From NCBI GenBank assembly GCA_017624915.1, contig JAGAMC010000005.1, positions 1 to 60,221 on the forward strand: 60,221 nt of DNA, read 5' to 3'. Made by a program: the position numbers and the translations under genes. The stretch is from Oscillospiraceae bacterium. Its GTDB lineage: Bacteria > Bacillota > Clostridia > Oscillospirales > Oscillospiraceae. Shown here one piece after another: positions 16,925-23,982 of this stretch. The notes below the pieces were generated by a model. That model did no database searches. It was not told where the DNA came from and saw only the letters and a list, made by a program, of their open reading frames with translations. The stretch's first letter is position 1; every line of letters starts with the position of its first letter.

Positions 16925-17523
16925 AGCAACATGTTCGCGCCATTGTGCTGATCGTTTTGGGGCTGACTTTGATCTGTACCTCGGCATTTCTCTTCTTCGC
17001 ATACGAGCAGGAGGCGGAAATCGCGGGCGAAAACGCCCAGCAGCTGCTGGGCGCGCTGGCGCTGGAAATCGAGCAGAACCGGAAACAGGAACTGTATGAT
17101 ACCGCCCGGCGGGAGCAAGTGCCCGGGCAGATGCCGCTGACCTCGCTTCAGGGGTATGACCTTATGGGCGTTATCCGTGTTCCCGGTGTGGGCGTGGAGC
17201 TGCCCGTACTGAACAGTTGGAACTACGACCTGCTGAAACTGTCCCCCTGCCGCTACTCCGGCAGCATAGAGGGGCAGGATCTGATCCTGATGGGGCATAA
17301 TTATAAAAAACACTTTGCGCCTCTGCGCCAAGTTTCGCCCGGTGACCGGGTAGAGTTTCTGGATGCAAGCGGATCCTCGCATGCCTATGTGGTTGCTGGG
17401 ACCGAAGTCCTGAAACCCACACGGTTGGACGAGTTGACCGTTTCGGAGTCTGCGCTGACGATCTTCACCTGTACCCCCGGCGGTTATGGCCGCTTTGTGG
17501 TTCGCTGCGATCCAATTCAATGA
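16921..17523 (+). CDS. Second sortase (probable pilus-to-wall anchoring)
   Basis: 200-residue sortase with a single N-terminal membrane helix (residues ~7-27). Catalytic His126 lies in LMGHNYKKH, Cys184 in IFTCTPGGYG and Arg191 just after. It lacks the C-terminal helix of class C enzymes, so it is more like a class B/D or housekeeping-type enzyme that would attach the IPQTG basal pilin to the cell wall. It is translationally coupled to the minor pilin (ATGA overlap). Last gene of the pilus operon; its stop lies only 16 bases before the next cassette junction. Confidence 0.85.
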   Translation: MKQHVRAIVLIVLGLTLICTSAFLFFAYEQEAEIAGENAQQLLGALALEIEQNRKQELYDTARREQVPGQMPLTSLQGYDLMGVIRVPGVGVELPVLNSWNYDLLKLSPCRYSGSIEGQDLILMGHNYKKHFAPLRQVSPGDRVEFLDASGSSHAYVVAGTEVLKPTRLDELTVSESALTIFTCTPGGYGRFVVRCDPIQ

Positions 17524-17536
17524 CATTTCCAACAAA

Positions 17537-17626
17537 TAAGAAGATGATACCCGTACGTACTGCGAGATATGCACGGGCTGAGGGATATACGGTTGATGTA
17601 AGATACATATCGGGTATAACGGTATA
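17537..17626 (+). repeat. Cassette junction, left-end tail copy B
   Basis: Core TAAGAAGATGAT and the arm ACCCGTACG, followed by an open tail reading KKMIPVRTARYARAEG...ISGITV to a TAG. It is the most diverged and shortest of the four tails (lacking a few codons in the middle). Its left side does not resemble junctions C and D. It separates the pilus cassette from the DUF3990/DUF3791 cassette. Confidence 0.75.
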
Positions 17627-17628
17627 GA

Positions 17629-17676
17629 AAAAGAGGAATGACCGACAATGCTCCAAGTCGGTCATTCCTCTTTTTT
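17629..17676. terminator. Bidirectional terminator after tail B
   Basis: Arms AAAGAGGAATGACCGAC and GTCGGTCATTCCTCTTT with a T run on either strand. It serves the tail and the minus-strand operon that ends at 17684. Confidence 0.85.
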
Positions 17677-17683
17677 GTTTGCA

Positions 17684-18802
17684 TTACTCGCAATACACGG
17701 GCATACATATTCGGTGCTCGTTCCGGATCCTGCGATTGATCAGCTCCAAATCCACCGGGTTCCACCATATGCCGCTTACCCACTCGCAAACGGCTCTGTG
17801 TTCGGGATGCTCGGAATCGTGCATGATCGCCATCACTTCCGCAAAACCATCCGGGCCGCCGCAATCTTCCATTGGCGCGTCGCTGATGGCTTGGGTGCAG
17901 TGAGGATACGCCTCGGGGCAGTCCTCAATGAAGCGGTTGAGTTTGATGGTATGAACCCATCCATCTCCGAAATCGTATTCATATTCCAGTTTTTTGTGAG
18001 TGGAGAATACGGTGAGCAAATCGGTTTCCACGCTGTTCAGCTGAGTCGGGAAGAATGGGGTGCCGAAGGGGGCTTGTTCCTCAAATGTGGGCGCAATGAT
18101 TTTTGCAGGGAGTCCGTGGTGACCCCGCTCCAATACAAATTGATGCAGGTGGCGGTCATGCCATTCGAACGTATCTTGCAGAACCCTGTGGAGCTGATAA
18201 AAATTGAGATTGCTTGGAACGATTAGGGTGCGTTTACAGGGCTCGTGCAGATCGAGACTGACTTCCAGCTCGGCTGCGTGACAACTCTGTACATCTTTTC
18301 CGTATTTTTCTTTCAGCTGAGCGATCATTATATCATGGGCATAACTATAGGTTTCCTTTGGGAGCAATTCGTCGTTGAGCCACGGCAAAAAACGCTGCTG
18401 AAACATATCGCCCGGGGCAAACAAATTGGAAAACAGATATACTCTTTCGCAGGCCTTGTTGCAGTTTGCAACGGCTGAGCGGGAAGAGTTTGGTGCAAAA
18501 GTGATCGTCTTTCCGCAATCGTTCAGATATTGTTCGATGATCTTGGGTCTCACGTGCTCGCTTTGAAGCATCGCATGGATGCCGTCAAAAATCAGTTCCG
18601 GCAGAATGCGGATGCTTTTGGCGGTCAGTCCGTACAGCACAAACATACAGCGGGAAGACGGATTGACCGCAACCAGCGTTTTTCTTCGGTTGACTGTGAT
18701 CAGATTGGCCGTCCATGTAAAGAGAGGATCGGTGTCTGCGCTTGAGCGTTCGGGTTTCATATCCAGCCAATCGAGCAATCTTTTTGTGCATTCCAGTCTC
18801 AT
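17684..18802 (-). CDS. DUF6933 and pRiA4b ORF-3-like domain protein
   Basis: 372-residue two-domain protein. The N-terminal ~150 residues (MRLECTKRLLDWL, then TANLITVNRRKTLVAVN) look like DUF6933. The C-terminal half (LIVPSNLNFYQLHRVLQDTF, EYEYDFGDGWVHTIKL and DCGGPDGFAEV) is the plasmid pRiA4b ORF-3 / IS1096 TnpR-like domain. That family is widespread on mobile DNA, but its biochemical role is unknown. I use the ATG at 18802 with GAGG about 6 bases upstream rather than the TTG four codons before. It is the last gene of a five-gene operon, 19 bases after the DUF3791 gene. Confidence 0.75.
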   Translation of the reverse strand: MRLECTKRLLDWLDMKPERSSADTDPLFTWTANLITVNRRKTLVAVNPSSRCMFVLYGLTAKSIRILPELIFDGIHAMLQSEHVRPKIIEQYLNDCGKTITFAPNSSRSAVANCNKACERVYLFSNLFAPGDMFQQRFLPWLNDELLPKETYSYAHDIMIAQLKEKYGKDVQSCHAAELEVSLDLHEPCKRTLIVPSNLNFYQLHRVLQDTFEWHDRHLHQFVLERGHHGLPAKIIAPTFEEQAPFGTPFFPTQLNSVETDLLTVFSTHKKLEYEYDFGDGWVHTIKLNRFIEDCPEAYPHCTQAISDAPMEDCGGPDGFAEVMAIMHDSEHPEHRAVCEWVSGIWWNPVDLELINRRIRNEHRICMPVYCE

Positions 18803-18821
18803 ACAATGCCTCAACCTTTCT

Positions 18822-19037
18822 TTAAGTTGGCATTGCCGCGTTTCTGGCGTTCAGATAGATATCGATATCATGGTTAATGTACTGATACCCCGTGGTGTGC
18901 AGTACGTCGTAAAACTCACGGATATAGTCAAACACACCATGCTTCTCGAAGAGTTCGGATACCTGCCTGCCGGTCAGAGCTTTGTGCACCTTATAGCTTT
19001 CCATGCAAAACACGGTAAACTTTGTTTCCTGACTCAT
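18822..19037 (-). CDS. DUF3791 domain protein, likely antitoxin-side partner
   Basis: 71 residues matching DUF3791: KFTVFCMESYKVHKALTGRQ, then LFEKHGVFDYIREFYDVLHT. DUF3791 genes are habitually found beside DUF3990 genes in Firmicutes, an arrangement regarded as a probable toxin-antitoxin or immunity pair. Small and soluble, with no catalytic motif. It follows the 78-residue gene by 12 bases in a compact operon. Confidence 0.75.
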   Translation of the reverse strand: MSQETKFTVFCMESYKVHKALTGRQVSELFEKHGVFDYIREFYDVLHTTGYQYINHDIDIYLNARNAAMPT

Positions 19038-19049
19038 AAAAGGGCCTCC

Positions 19050-19286
19050 TTATACATCGGGGAAGCGGATCGTGCCGGTCTCCCATTCTTGCTCCAGCAA
19101 AGAGTAAAGCATGGGAGTGCTGTACTGCCACAGTTTTGTCGCCTCCTGTTCAAGGACTGCATATAGATCGGAGGTGTACAGCAGTTTGATCGCTTCGGTT
19201 TCGGTGACATTTTGTTTTGTGGTTATTGTGTGGATCAAATCGGCGCTTATGACCGGCATCATGGCGTGAAATTGTTCCTGTCCCAT
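19050..19286 (-). CDS. Small operon protein, 78 residues (DUF3990-associated)
   Basis: Unnamed protein, mostly helical, containing TETEAIKLLYTSDLYAVLEQE and a Trp/Tyr-rich end (LWQYSTPMLYSLLEQEWE). Proteins of this shape commonly sit between DUF3990 and DUF3791 genes and may be part of the antitoxin. The start almost abuts the DUF3990 stop, which suggests coupled translation. No enzymatic motif is visible. Confidence 0.6.
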   Translation of the reverse strand: MGQEQFHAMMPVISADLIHTITTKQNVTETEAIKLLYTSDLYAVLEQEATKLWQYSTPMLYSLLEQEWETGTIRFPDV

Positions 19287-19287
19287 G

Positions 19288-19773
19288 TCACCTGACCTCC
19301 TTGTATTCGATAAAACTGCAATATGACAGCGCCTTTTCGGTATGGAATGTCCATTGGTCGTGCAGAATCTCGGTTTTCAATCGTTTCACAGTTTCCTCTG
19401 CGTTCAAAATCCCGGTTTCGAAGAAACGAATGGACTGATACACGTTATCGTCTGCCACGGGGCCGATGTGCATATCTACTGCTTCAGCAGAAGGCGTTCC
19501 GCGGCGGTTATTTACCACAAAGAGAAGCCACTCCATACCTGCAGCATCAAATTTTCGAATTGTCGTATGTTCTTTTGCGGCATCGTAATCAAACTCATAA
19601 GCGGAAACATAGCCTACCTCTTTATTCTCGCGCCGCATCTTGATCCGCGCCCAGCGTTCTGCCTGCTCGTAAGAGGTTGTGGTGTAGAAACCGACCCCAA
19701 AGTCCAGAAAGGTATCTCCGGAACGGATTTCCGGTGTTTTTACCAAAACAGTACTGCCGTGATAGATGATCAT
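19288..19773 (-). CDS. DUF3990 protein, predicted ADP-ribosyltransferase-like toxin
   Basis: 161 residues. The N-terminus IIYHGSTVLVKTPEI and the motif DFGVGFYTTTSYEQAERWA are the DUF3990 signature. DUF3990 belongs to the ADP-ribosyltransferase fold group, where the YHGS strand and the FYTTT segment form the NAD site. The likely role is a toxin modifying a host or phage target, checked by the neighbouring small proteins. The start ATG overlaps the stop of the upstream 98-residue gene. The target is unknown and activity is inferred only from family. Confidence 0.72.
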   Translation of the reverse strand: MIIYHGSTVLVKTPEIRSGDTFLDFGVGFYTTTSYEQAERWARIKMRRENKEVGYVSAYEFDYDAAKEHTTIRKFDAAGMEWLLFVVNNRRGTPSAEAVDMHIGPVADDNVYQSIRFFETGILNAEETVKRLKTEILHDQWTFHTEKALSYCSFIEYKEVR

Positions 19774-20066
19774 GCCAGCCCCTCCAATATTTTTTGAATT
19801 GCTTTCTGCTCCTGTTTCAGTGCCGAGAGCATCTGTGTATAATGCTTTCTCTGTTCCAGTTTGATTCGGATGTCGGACACGACCTCGGGGTCTTTTCCGA
19901 TATATTTATCGTAAATCTTTCCATTTTCGCGGTACTTCAAATAATAGTATTCCTTTTTGCGGCAGATCAAAGAACCACGAGGCAGGTTACTGAGCAAGGT
20001 TTCATACTGCTGAATCATCTTTTCATTCCGAGCGGCCTCATTTTGTACAACGCTTTGTATCAGCAT
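19770..20066 (-). CDS. Coiled-coil protein, 98 residues, first gene of DUF3990 operon
   Basis: Two helical, charged ends flank a short beta segment, LPRGSLICRKKEYYYLKYRE then YDKYIGKD. This core recurs in small Firmicute proteins found in mobile DNA and toxin-antitoxin-like loci. It could be a DNA- or toxin-binding antitoxin. It is preceded by a near-consensus promoter with a very short leader and overlaps the DUF3990 start (ATGA), so the two are translationally coupled. Assignment as the antitoxin is an inference from position. Confidence 0.6.
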   Translation of the reverse strand: MLIQSVVQNEAARNEKMIQQYETLLSNLPRGSLICRKKEYYYLKYRENGKIYDKYIGKDPEVVSDIRIKLEQRKHYTQMLSALKQEQKAIQKILEGLA

Positions 20067-20083
20067 GCTGCATCACCGATTCT

Positions 20084-20112
20084 ATTATACCACACATTTA
20101 AGTATGCATCAA
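20084..20112 (-). promoter_or_regulatory. Promoter of the DUF3990 operon
   Basis: Minus strand TTGATG (20112-20107), 17-bp spacer, TATAAT (20089-20084). It lies inside the cassette, about 70 bases from its right end, so the operon carries its own promoter and needs none from outside. Confidence 0.7.
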
Positions 20113-20180
20113 TAGCTTGTGTGGTAATATCGTTTTTAATGCCTCGAGGTTCGGCAATTTGTTACGTATTTGCAATGAAC

Positions 20181-20314
20181 TTCCTTTTTTGACAAAATCG
20201 GTCAAAATTATTAAGAAGATGACACCCGTACGAACAGTGAGATATGCCCGGGCTGACCGTACTGCCGTGGGGCATGAGGTTGCAATTAGATACATAGCTG
20301 GGATTACCGTATAA
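20181..20314 (+). repeat. Cassette junction C: shared right end plus left-end tail
   Basis: The right end of the DUF3990 cassette (TTCCTTTTTTGACAAAAT...AAAATTATT) meets the core AAGAAGATGA and the left-end tail (KKMTPVRTVRYARADR...IAGITV, stop 20312-20314). The 55 bases from 20181 match junction D at 22651 with about five differences. Differences between tails A and C are often at third codon positions, indicating that the tail was selected as protein. Confidence 0.78.
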
Positions 20315-20321
20315 CGCAATA

Positions 20322-20357
20322 CCGCCCACCGGTCAGATGATCGGTGGGCGGTGTTTT
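20322..20357 (+). terminator. Terminator behind tail copy C
   Basis: CCGCCCACCG / CGGTGGGCGG hairpin then TGTTTT; near-identical to the hairpin behind tail A. Confidence 0.8.
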
Positions 20358-20414
20358 GCAATAGATTGACTTTTGTTCGGACGGTATACTATAATTTTGT
20401 CGGGTGATAACGCA

Positions 20415-20831
20415 ATGAAACGATACAGAGATGGCATTTTGGCGTTGCTTATAATGACGCTTGTTCCTGTTGCCATACTGGCAGTGTTTTCTCTATTCCT
20501 TTTTGTGCCGCTCTTTTTCATAGGCGGATATGGCGATATAGAGCAAAGTAGCGTGCGAAAAGAAATTTTCGCCTATGTGATGGAGAACAAGGACGAACTT
20601 GTTTTGGAAGTTGTTCCCGGGAGAGAAATAGAATACGCATACGTGGGTTTTTGGGATGCATCTATCGAGTACGGCTACTACTACTCCGAACATCAGGGGA
20701 TTCCGTCGTCGCCAGAAAGCCGATATCGTTCAGGTTACCGATTTGATGGATATGGTGGTGATCCGGTAGATTGGTACTATTTTGAACCCATCTGCGAAAA
20801 CTGGTACTATTACGAGATACACGATGGTTAA
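20415..20831 (+). CDS. Membrane-anchored unknown protein, possible immunity partner
   Basis: 138 residues: a basic start (MKRYRDG), one long hydrophobic segment (residues ~8-36), then a Tyr-rich exported or periplasm-facing domain (IEYGYYYSEH, DPVDWYYFEPICENWYYYEI). No family recognised. The ATG at 20415 has only a weak ribosome binding site; an upstream TTG is less likely. It is convergent with the MuF/Ntox44 toxin gene and shares its cassette. Small membrane proteins beside polymorphic toxins are often immunity proteins, but immunity genes usually follow the toxin in the same direction, so this is uncertain. Confidence 0.6.
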   Translation: MKRYRDGILALLIMTLVPVAILAVFSLFLFVPLFFIGGYGDIEQSSVRKEIFAYVMENKDELVLEVVPGREIEYAYVGFWDASIEYGYYYSEHQGIPSSPESRYRSGYRFDGYGGDPVDWYYFEPICENWYYYEIHDG

Positions 20832-20877
20832 TACCAAAGTTCACAGGTGCTAATATTTTGTTGAGTGATAACACGAT

Positions 20878-22527
20878 TTAGTGCCAAAGCTCATAGATGT
20901 CAATTCCCTGCATAATCCGAAAGGTATCTCTTGGATCATCGGCCAAAGTGTACCAAAATTCGAGATTTACCTTTCTGTGGGATAGCGATTGCGCAACCCC
21001 TCCTGCCGCGATAAGGACTATCTTGGGGATGTTGCAGAATGTTCCGAAATACCCGTAATTAATATTTCCAAGGGCATCCTGAGAGACCAGCTCACCATTG
21101 TAAATGTAGGCAGAATGCTTCCATTCCGGCTGATTTTTTAAATCCATCTCCCCATGTCCTCTAACAAGAAGGTAGAAGTCCTTTAGATTTTCCACCCAGA
21201 GGCGGTTATGCATATAGGCATAATTTACTTCTGTCTGCCTCATGTATTCATTGAGTCGGTCCGTAACGTCTTCGCCGAGCACATAGAAGTTGTATGGGTG
21301 CTTAGAAAAAACCGAGAGCAACTCGCCGTCGTTTTCATCATCTTCTTTATCCAACCGATCGATTTCTACCTGGATCTCCGCTCGTTCCTCACTGTCTTCC
21401 GGCAATTCATCTCGCTTTCGCATTAATTCCAGCATCTGCTTATCGTATGGTTTCGCATTTTCCGGTACGATAAGTTCACCGTCCGGACCAATCGCCACAG
21501 CACTAAAATTGTTGCGGTTGATGTAATACTCGACGCCATTGATTTTGATTGTATCAAATGTGCCGTAATACTCCCTTATGGCGTCTTCGAAAAGAATTGA
21601 CCAATCATCACCTATGTCATCGGCTTTTTCGCCAAGTGTTTCGCTCATCGGAGTTAAAGCTGCATCAATCGCCATCTGCAAAACGCCTTCAGAAATTAAC
21701 TTCAGCACTTCAGCAGTGGTGATATCCTCCGGCAGTGCGGGATAGCCCTGAATGGTACAGCGGCAATTGGGATGCATAGGAGGCAGGTTTACCCCCTCTT
21801 GCGCATCTGAAGTAAAAAAGTTCTGCCCGGCAAGCTCCTGGCACTGGGAGCAGGTTGTTTTGGAGTGTTCACACACATAAGTGTATTTCGCTCTTCCGGT
21901 AAGTTTAATGCCGATCAACTTCGCTTGAATTTTGGCACGGTGGACAGAGTCTCCCAGTCCAAAACGATGGAAGGTAAACAAACGCCAAACCTGCTCGGCA
22001 AGCACGATTGGTCCCTCATCCCATGCATCGATAACAGCGGCCACTCGTTCTTTGAATGCTTGACGTTGTTTAGAAAATTGTTCGATGGAAGATCGAATCA
22101 TTTCCTTAAAGCCCACCTGCAATGCGTTTTTGACCGATTCCAGGCTTTTTGAGGTGTTATTGGAATCCTCCGGCACACTGCTGAGGTGACTTAAGGTACA
22201 CAACGTAACATAGTCTGCCGCGCTGGCGAGCCATAGCGCGTCGATTCGCCGGGCAAGCATCTCTTTGATCATATTTTTTGCTACCGGTGAGTTGGCTTGC
22301 TGCAGCCGCTTTAGCTGGGCACAAATCAAATAGCCCTCGTTTTCAATGCGAGCGGCCAGCCTCTCCCGGGCATGCAGTATTTTCAGTTCAAGTTGGTGGG
22401 CGGAATCAAAGTTAGCCATGGAGAGAGGTTCTTTTGTTAATGGTCGCTTGCGAGTGGGCTCTTGCGAGAAAACTTTGGTTCGGTATAGATTGCACTCAGG
22501 GATCATATACGCTTCATTTTCGTTCAT
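20878..22527 (-). CDS. MuF-type phage head protein fused to a polymorphic toxin type 44 domain
   Basis: 549 residues. The N-terminal helical half leads to a MuF (phage head morphogenesis) core at residues ~225-275, with the conserved SKTTCSQCQELAGQ and LPPMHPNCRC elements. A charged linker (~residues 380-415) is followed by a C-terminal ~130-residue domain: EDVTDRLNEYMRQTEVNYAY, MDLKNQPEW, DALGNINYGYFG, then AAGGVAQ. This resembles the polymorphic toxin type 44 family. MuF-toxin fusions are thought to be carried in phage particles and delivered into bacteria. No other phage gene is present here, so it may be a salvaged toxin. AAAGGAGG precedes the ATG at 22527; the upstream 27-codon extension is rejected. 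Confidence 0.78.
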   Translation of the reverse strand: MNENEAYMIPECNLYRTKVFSQEPTRKRPLTKEPLSMANFDSAHQLELKILHARERLAARIENEGYLICAQLKRLQQANSPVAKNMIKEMLARRIDALWLASAADYVTLCTLSHLSSVPEDSNNTSKSLESVKNALQVGFKEMIRSSIEQFSKQRQAFKERVAAVIDAWDEGPIVLAEQVWRLFTFHRFGLGDSVHRAKIQAKLIGIKLTGRAKYTYVCEHSKTTCSQCQELAGQNFFTSDAQEGVNLPPMHPNCRCTIQGYPALPEDITTAEVLKLISEGVLQMAIDAALTPMSETLGEKADDIGDDWSILFEDAIREYYGTFDTIKINGVEYYINRNNFSAVAIGPDGELIVPENAKPYDKQMLELMRKRDELPEDSEERAEIQVEIDRLDKEDDENDGELLSVFSKHPYNFYVLGEDVTDRLNEYMRQTEVNYAYMHNRLWVENLKDFYLLVRGHGEMDLKNQPEWKHSAYIYNGELVSQDALGNINYGYFGTFCNIPKIVLIAAGGVAQSLSHRKVNLEFWYTLADDPRDTFRIMQGIDIYELWH

Positions 22528-22586
22528 GTTTATCCTCCTTTGAGTAGAAAAATAGTTCCCTCTACCCTTAGCAGGATACGGTAGGA

Positions 22587-22608
22587 ATGTGTACGCTCGC
22601 GTACACAT
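22587..22608. promoter_or_regulatory. Inverted repeat upstream of MuF toxin gene
   Basis: Ten-base arms ATGTGTACGC / GCGTACACAT around a 2-base centre, 60 bases before the toxin start. A candidate operator; no matching regulator is encoded in the cassette. Confidence 0.45.
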
Positions 22609-22650
22609 AACTCAAAAAATTTACACAGAATTAACAAACAAAGGTAATGG

Positions 22651-22784
22651 TTCCTTTTTTGACAAAATACCCCAAAATTATCAAGAAGATGACACCCGTA
22701 CGAACTGCGAGATATACGAGAGCGGATCGTACTGCTATGGGACACCAAATTGATATAAAGTACATAGCGAGTTTTAGCCTTTAA
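22651..22784 (+). repeat. Cassette junction D: shared right end plus left-end tail
   Basis: The same arrangement as junction C: TTCCTTTTTTGACAAAAT...AAAATTATC, core AAGAAGATGA, arm ACCCGTACGAAC, then the tail KKMTPVRTARYTRADR ending at the stop 22782-22784. The last residues differ from copies A to C (IASFSL instead of IAGITV). Separates the MuF toxin cassette from the recombinase cassette. Confidence 0.78.
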
Positions 22785-22790
22785 CACATC

Positions 22791-22827
22791 AGTGCCCACC
22801 GATCAAAGATCGGTGGGCACTGTTTTG
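22791..22827 (+). terminator. Terminator behind tail copy D
   Basis: Perfect 14-bp stem AGTGCCCACCGATC / GATCGGTGGGCACT with a 3-base loop and TGTTTT. Confidence 0.85.
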
Positions 22828-22864
22828 CTTCACATAATAATGATGGATATTGAATTAGGAGCAG

Positions 22865-23191
22865 TTAGGCTTGTCCTTCTGAGATAGGAACAACCCCCAT
22901 TGCGGTAAAACGCGAGAAAAATAGCTCATCTATGATGGACTCTGCCGTATACTCTCGCTCCCACAGTTCGAGTTGGCGTTTATCAATGGTATACAGTCCG
23001 GTTTTAGGAATTCGGTCATCAGTAATAACCGTTTTAATTCCATAAACGTCTCGATGCTCTTTTAGAGCCTCTAACATTTTCTTATTATCTTCCTCTAAGT
23101 CTGGATTGTTCAGTTCGTAATGAAATACTGCACCATTAAGCACGATGCGGTGGCCTTCGTTGACGATCTGTACCGGTGCTATTGCGAACAT
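22865..23191 (-). CDS. Hypothetical protein, 108 residues
   Basis: A single-domain frame with no family I recognise (VNEGHRIVLNGAVFHYELNN, then SIIDELFFSRFTAMGV). Mixed alpha/beta, no membrane segment. The frame stays open upstream to 23317, but the coding quality drops there; the ATG at 23191 has AGGA close to it and is the best of weak choices. It is convergent with tail D. It could be a cargo gene or a degraded fragment. Confidence 0.4.
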   Translation of the reverse strand: MFAIAPVQIVNEGHRIVLNGAVFHYELNNPDLEEDNKKMLEALKEHRDVYGIKTVITDDRIPKTGLYTIDKRQLELWEREYTAESIIDELFFSRFTAMGVVPISEGQA

Positions 23192-23436
23192 TTTCCTGCA
23201 GCGAGTGTGGCGGAAAATTGGTTTGGGGCTAAGGTTTTGGAGGCTTGTGGTCGTATTGGACTCGCCGGCGTGTATCGTGGGAGCAAGCGGCGTAAAGAGG
23301 GACAGCCGAACCCTCAAGCCAATATTGTCGGGCTCTGTTTAAGGGAAGATGATTGAGTTCAGTATACCACAGAGGGGGCTGATTCGAAAGAGGTCAATGA
23401 GGGTGAATGTTATAGAGGGAGGAGGTGAAAGAAAGT

Positions 23437-23682
23437 ATGACGAAATTTTATGCCGTGGCCGGTTGGAATGGTTTGGCCGTCATGAGTTCCTGGGAGGGGG
23501 CACAGCAGATCCAGAAGTACATCAAGAACGCATCTGTGACGAGTTTCGACACATTTGAAGAAGCCGAGCATTGGGCGATCCTAATTTTTTCTCAGCGTGT
23601 GCCGCCGGAATACGATGTGGTGACGGAGTTAAAGCTCAATCGGCCGGTTTTTAGAAAGCATTTGCGTCCTAACTTCCTTTAA
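23437..23682 (+). CDS. Viroplasmin/RNase H1 N-terminal-like small protein
   Basis: 81 residues starting MTKFYAVAGWNGLAVMSSW, then IQKYIKNASVTSFDTFEEAE. This follows the caulimovirus viroplasmin or RNase H1 N-terminal fold: FYAV at the start, a Trp within a short helix, then a final FxTxEEAE helix. That domain binds RNA-DNA hybrids or duplexes; no RNase H catalytic domain follows. The ATG lies 8 bases behind GGAGGAGGTGA. It is in the recombinase cassette and same direction as the recombinase, so an accessory nucleic-acid role is possible. Confidence 0.6.
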   Translation: MTKFYAVAGWNGLAVMSSWEGAQQIQKYIKNASVTSFDTFEEAEHWAILIFSQRVPPEYDVVTELKLNRPVFRKHLRPNFL

Positions 23683-23731
23683 TAGGTGCATAAAAATCCG
23701 GAAACACTAACCAAGAAGGGAGGGCTGGGCG

Positions 23732-23875
23732 ATGGGACAGGCAAAACAAACAATTCAAAAGAATCTGTGGTTGCAGTACTTCAACCGCTATCTGCGGGAG
23801 CGGGGCGTCATCTCTGAGGAAGAGTTCCGTCGCCTGGCTCTCCGGATCAACACCAAGTATAAAACGGAAAAATAA
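23732..23875 (+). CDS. Small helical protein, 47 residues, upstream of recombinase
   Basis: A short frame (MGQAKQTIQKNLWLQYFNRY...ISEEEFRRLALRI) with GGGAGG about 9 bases upstream and a strong terminator at its stop. The helical content and SHOCT-like second half (GVISEEEFRRL) resemble small proteins that accompany serine recombinases on clostridial elements. Position suggests a recombination directionality factor or expression regulator, but there is no direct evidence. It was too short for automatic calling. Confidence 0.6.
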   Translation: MGQAKQTIQKNLWLQYFNRYLRERGVISEEEFRRLALRINTKYKTEK

Positions 23876-23900
23876 AGCGGGGCAACCCCGCTTTATTTTT
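23874..23900 (+). terminator. Terminator between small gene and recombinase
   Basis: AAAGCGGGG CAA CCCCGCTTT then a T run. It separates the small gene from the recombinase, so the latter needs its own promoter in the 80 bases that follow. Confidence 0.85.
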
Positions 23901-23982
23901 TTCCAATAGTAGTTTCACTCTTGTCAAAACGGAGAAAAAACGTTAGACTAATGATGATATAACGAAGCGAGGAGGAGTGGGA

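Noticed and set aside
20190-20216. TTGACA in the shared cassette right end as a promoter reading into the next cassette
   Set aside because: No acceptable -10 lies at 16-18 bp in either copy, and a terminator follows the tail. It may still be a binding motif.
20117-20314. 65-codon frame ending in the KKMTPVRT tail as an independent gene
   Set aside because: Its start codons have no ribosome binding sites, and the conserved part begins at the recombination core. The tail makes better sense as a displaced recombinase C-terminus.
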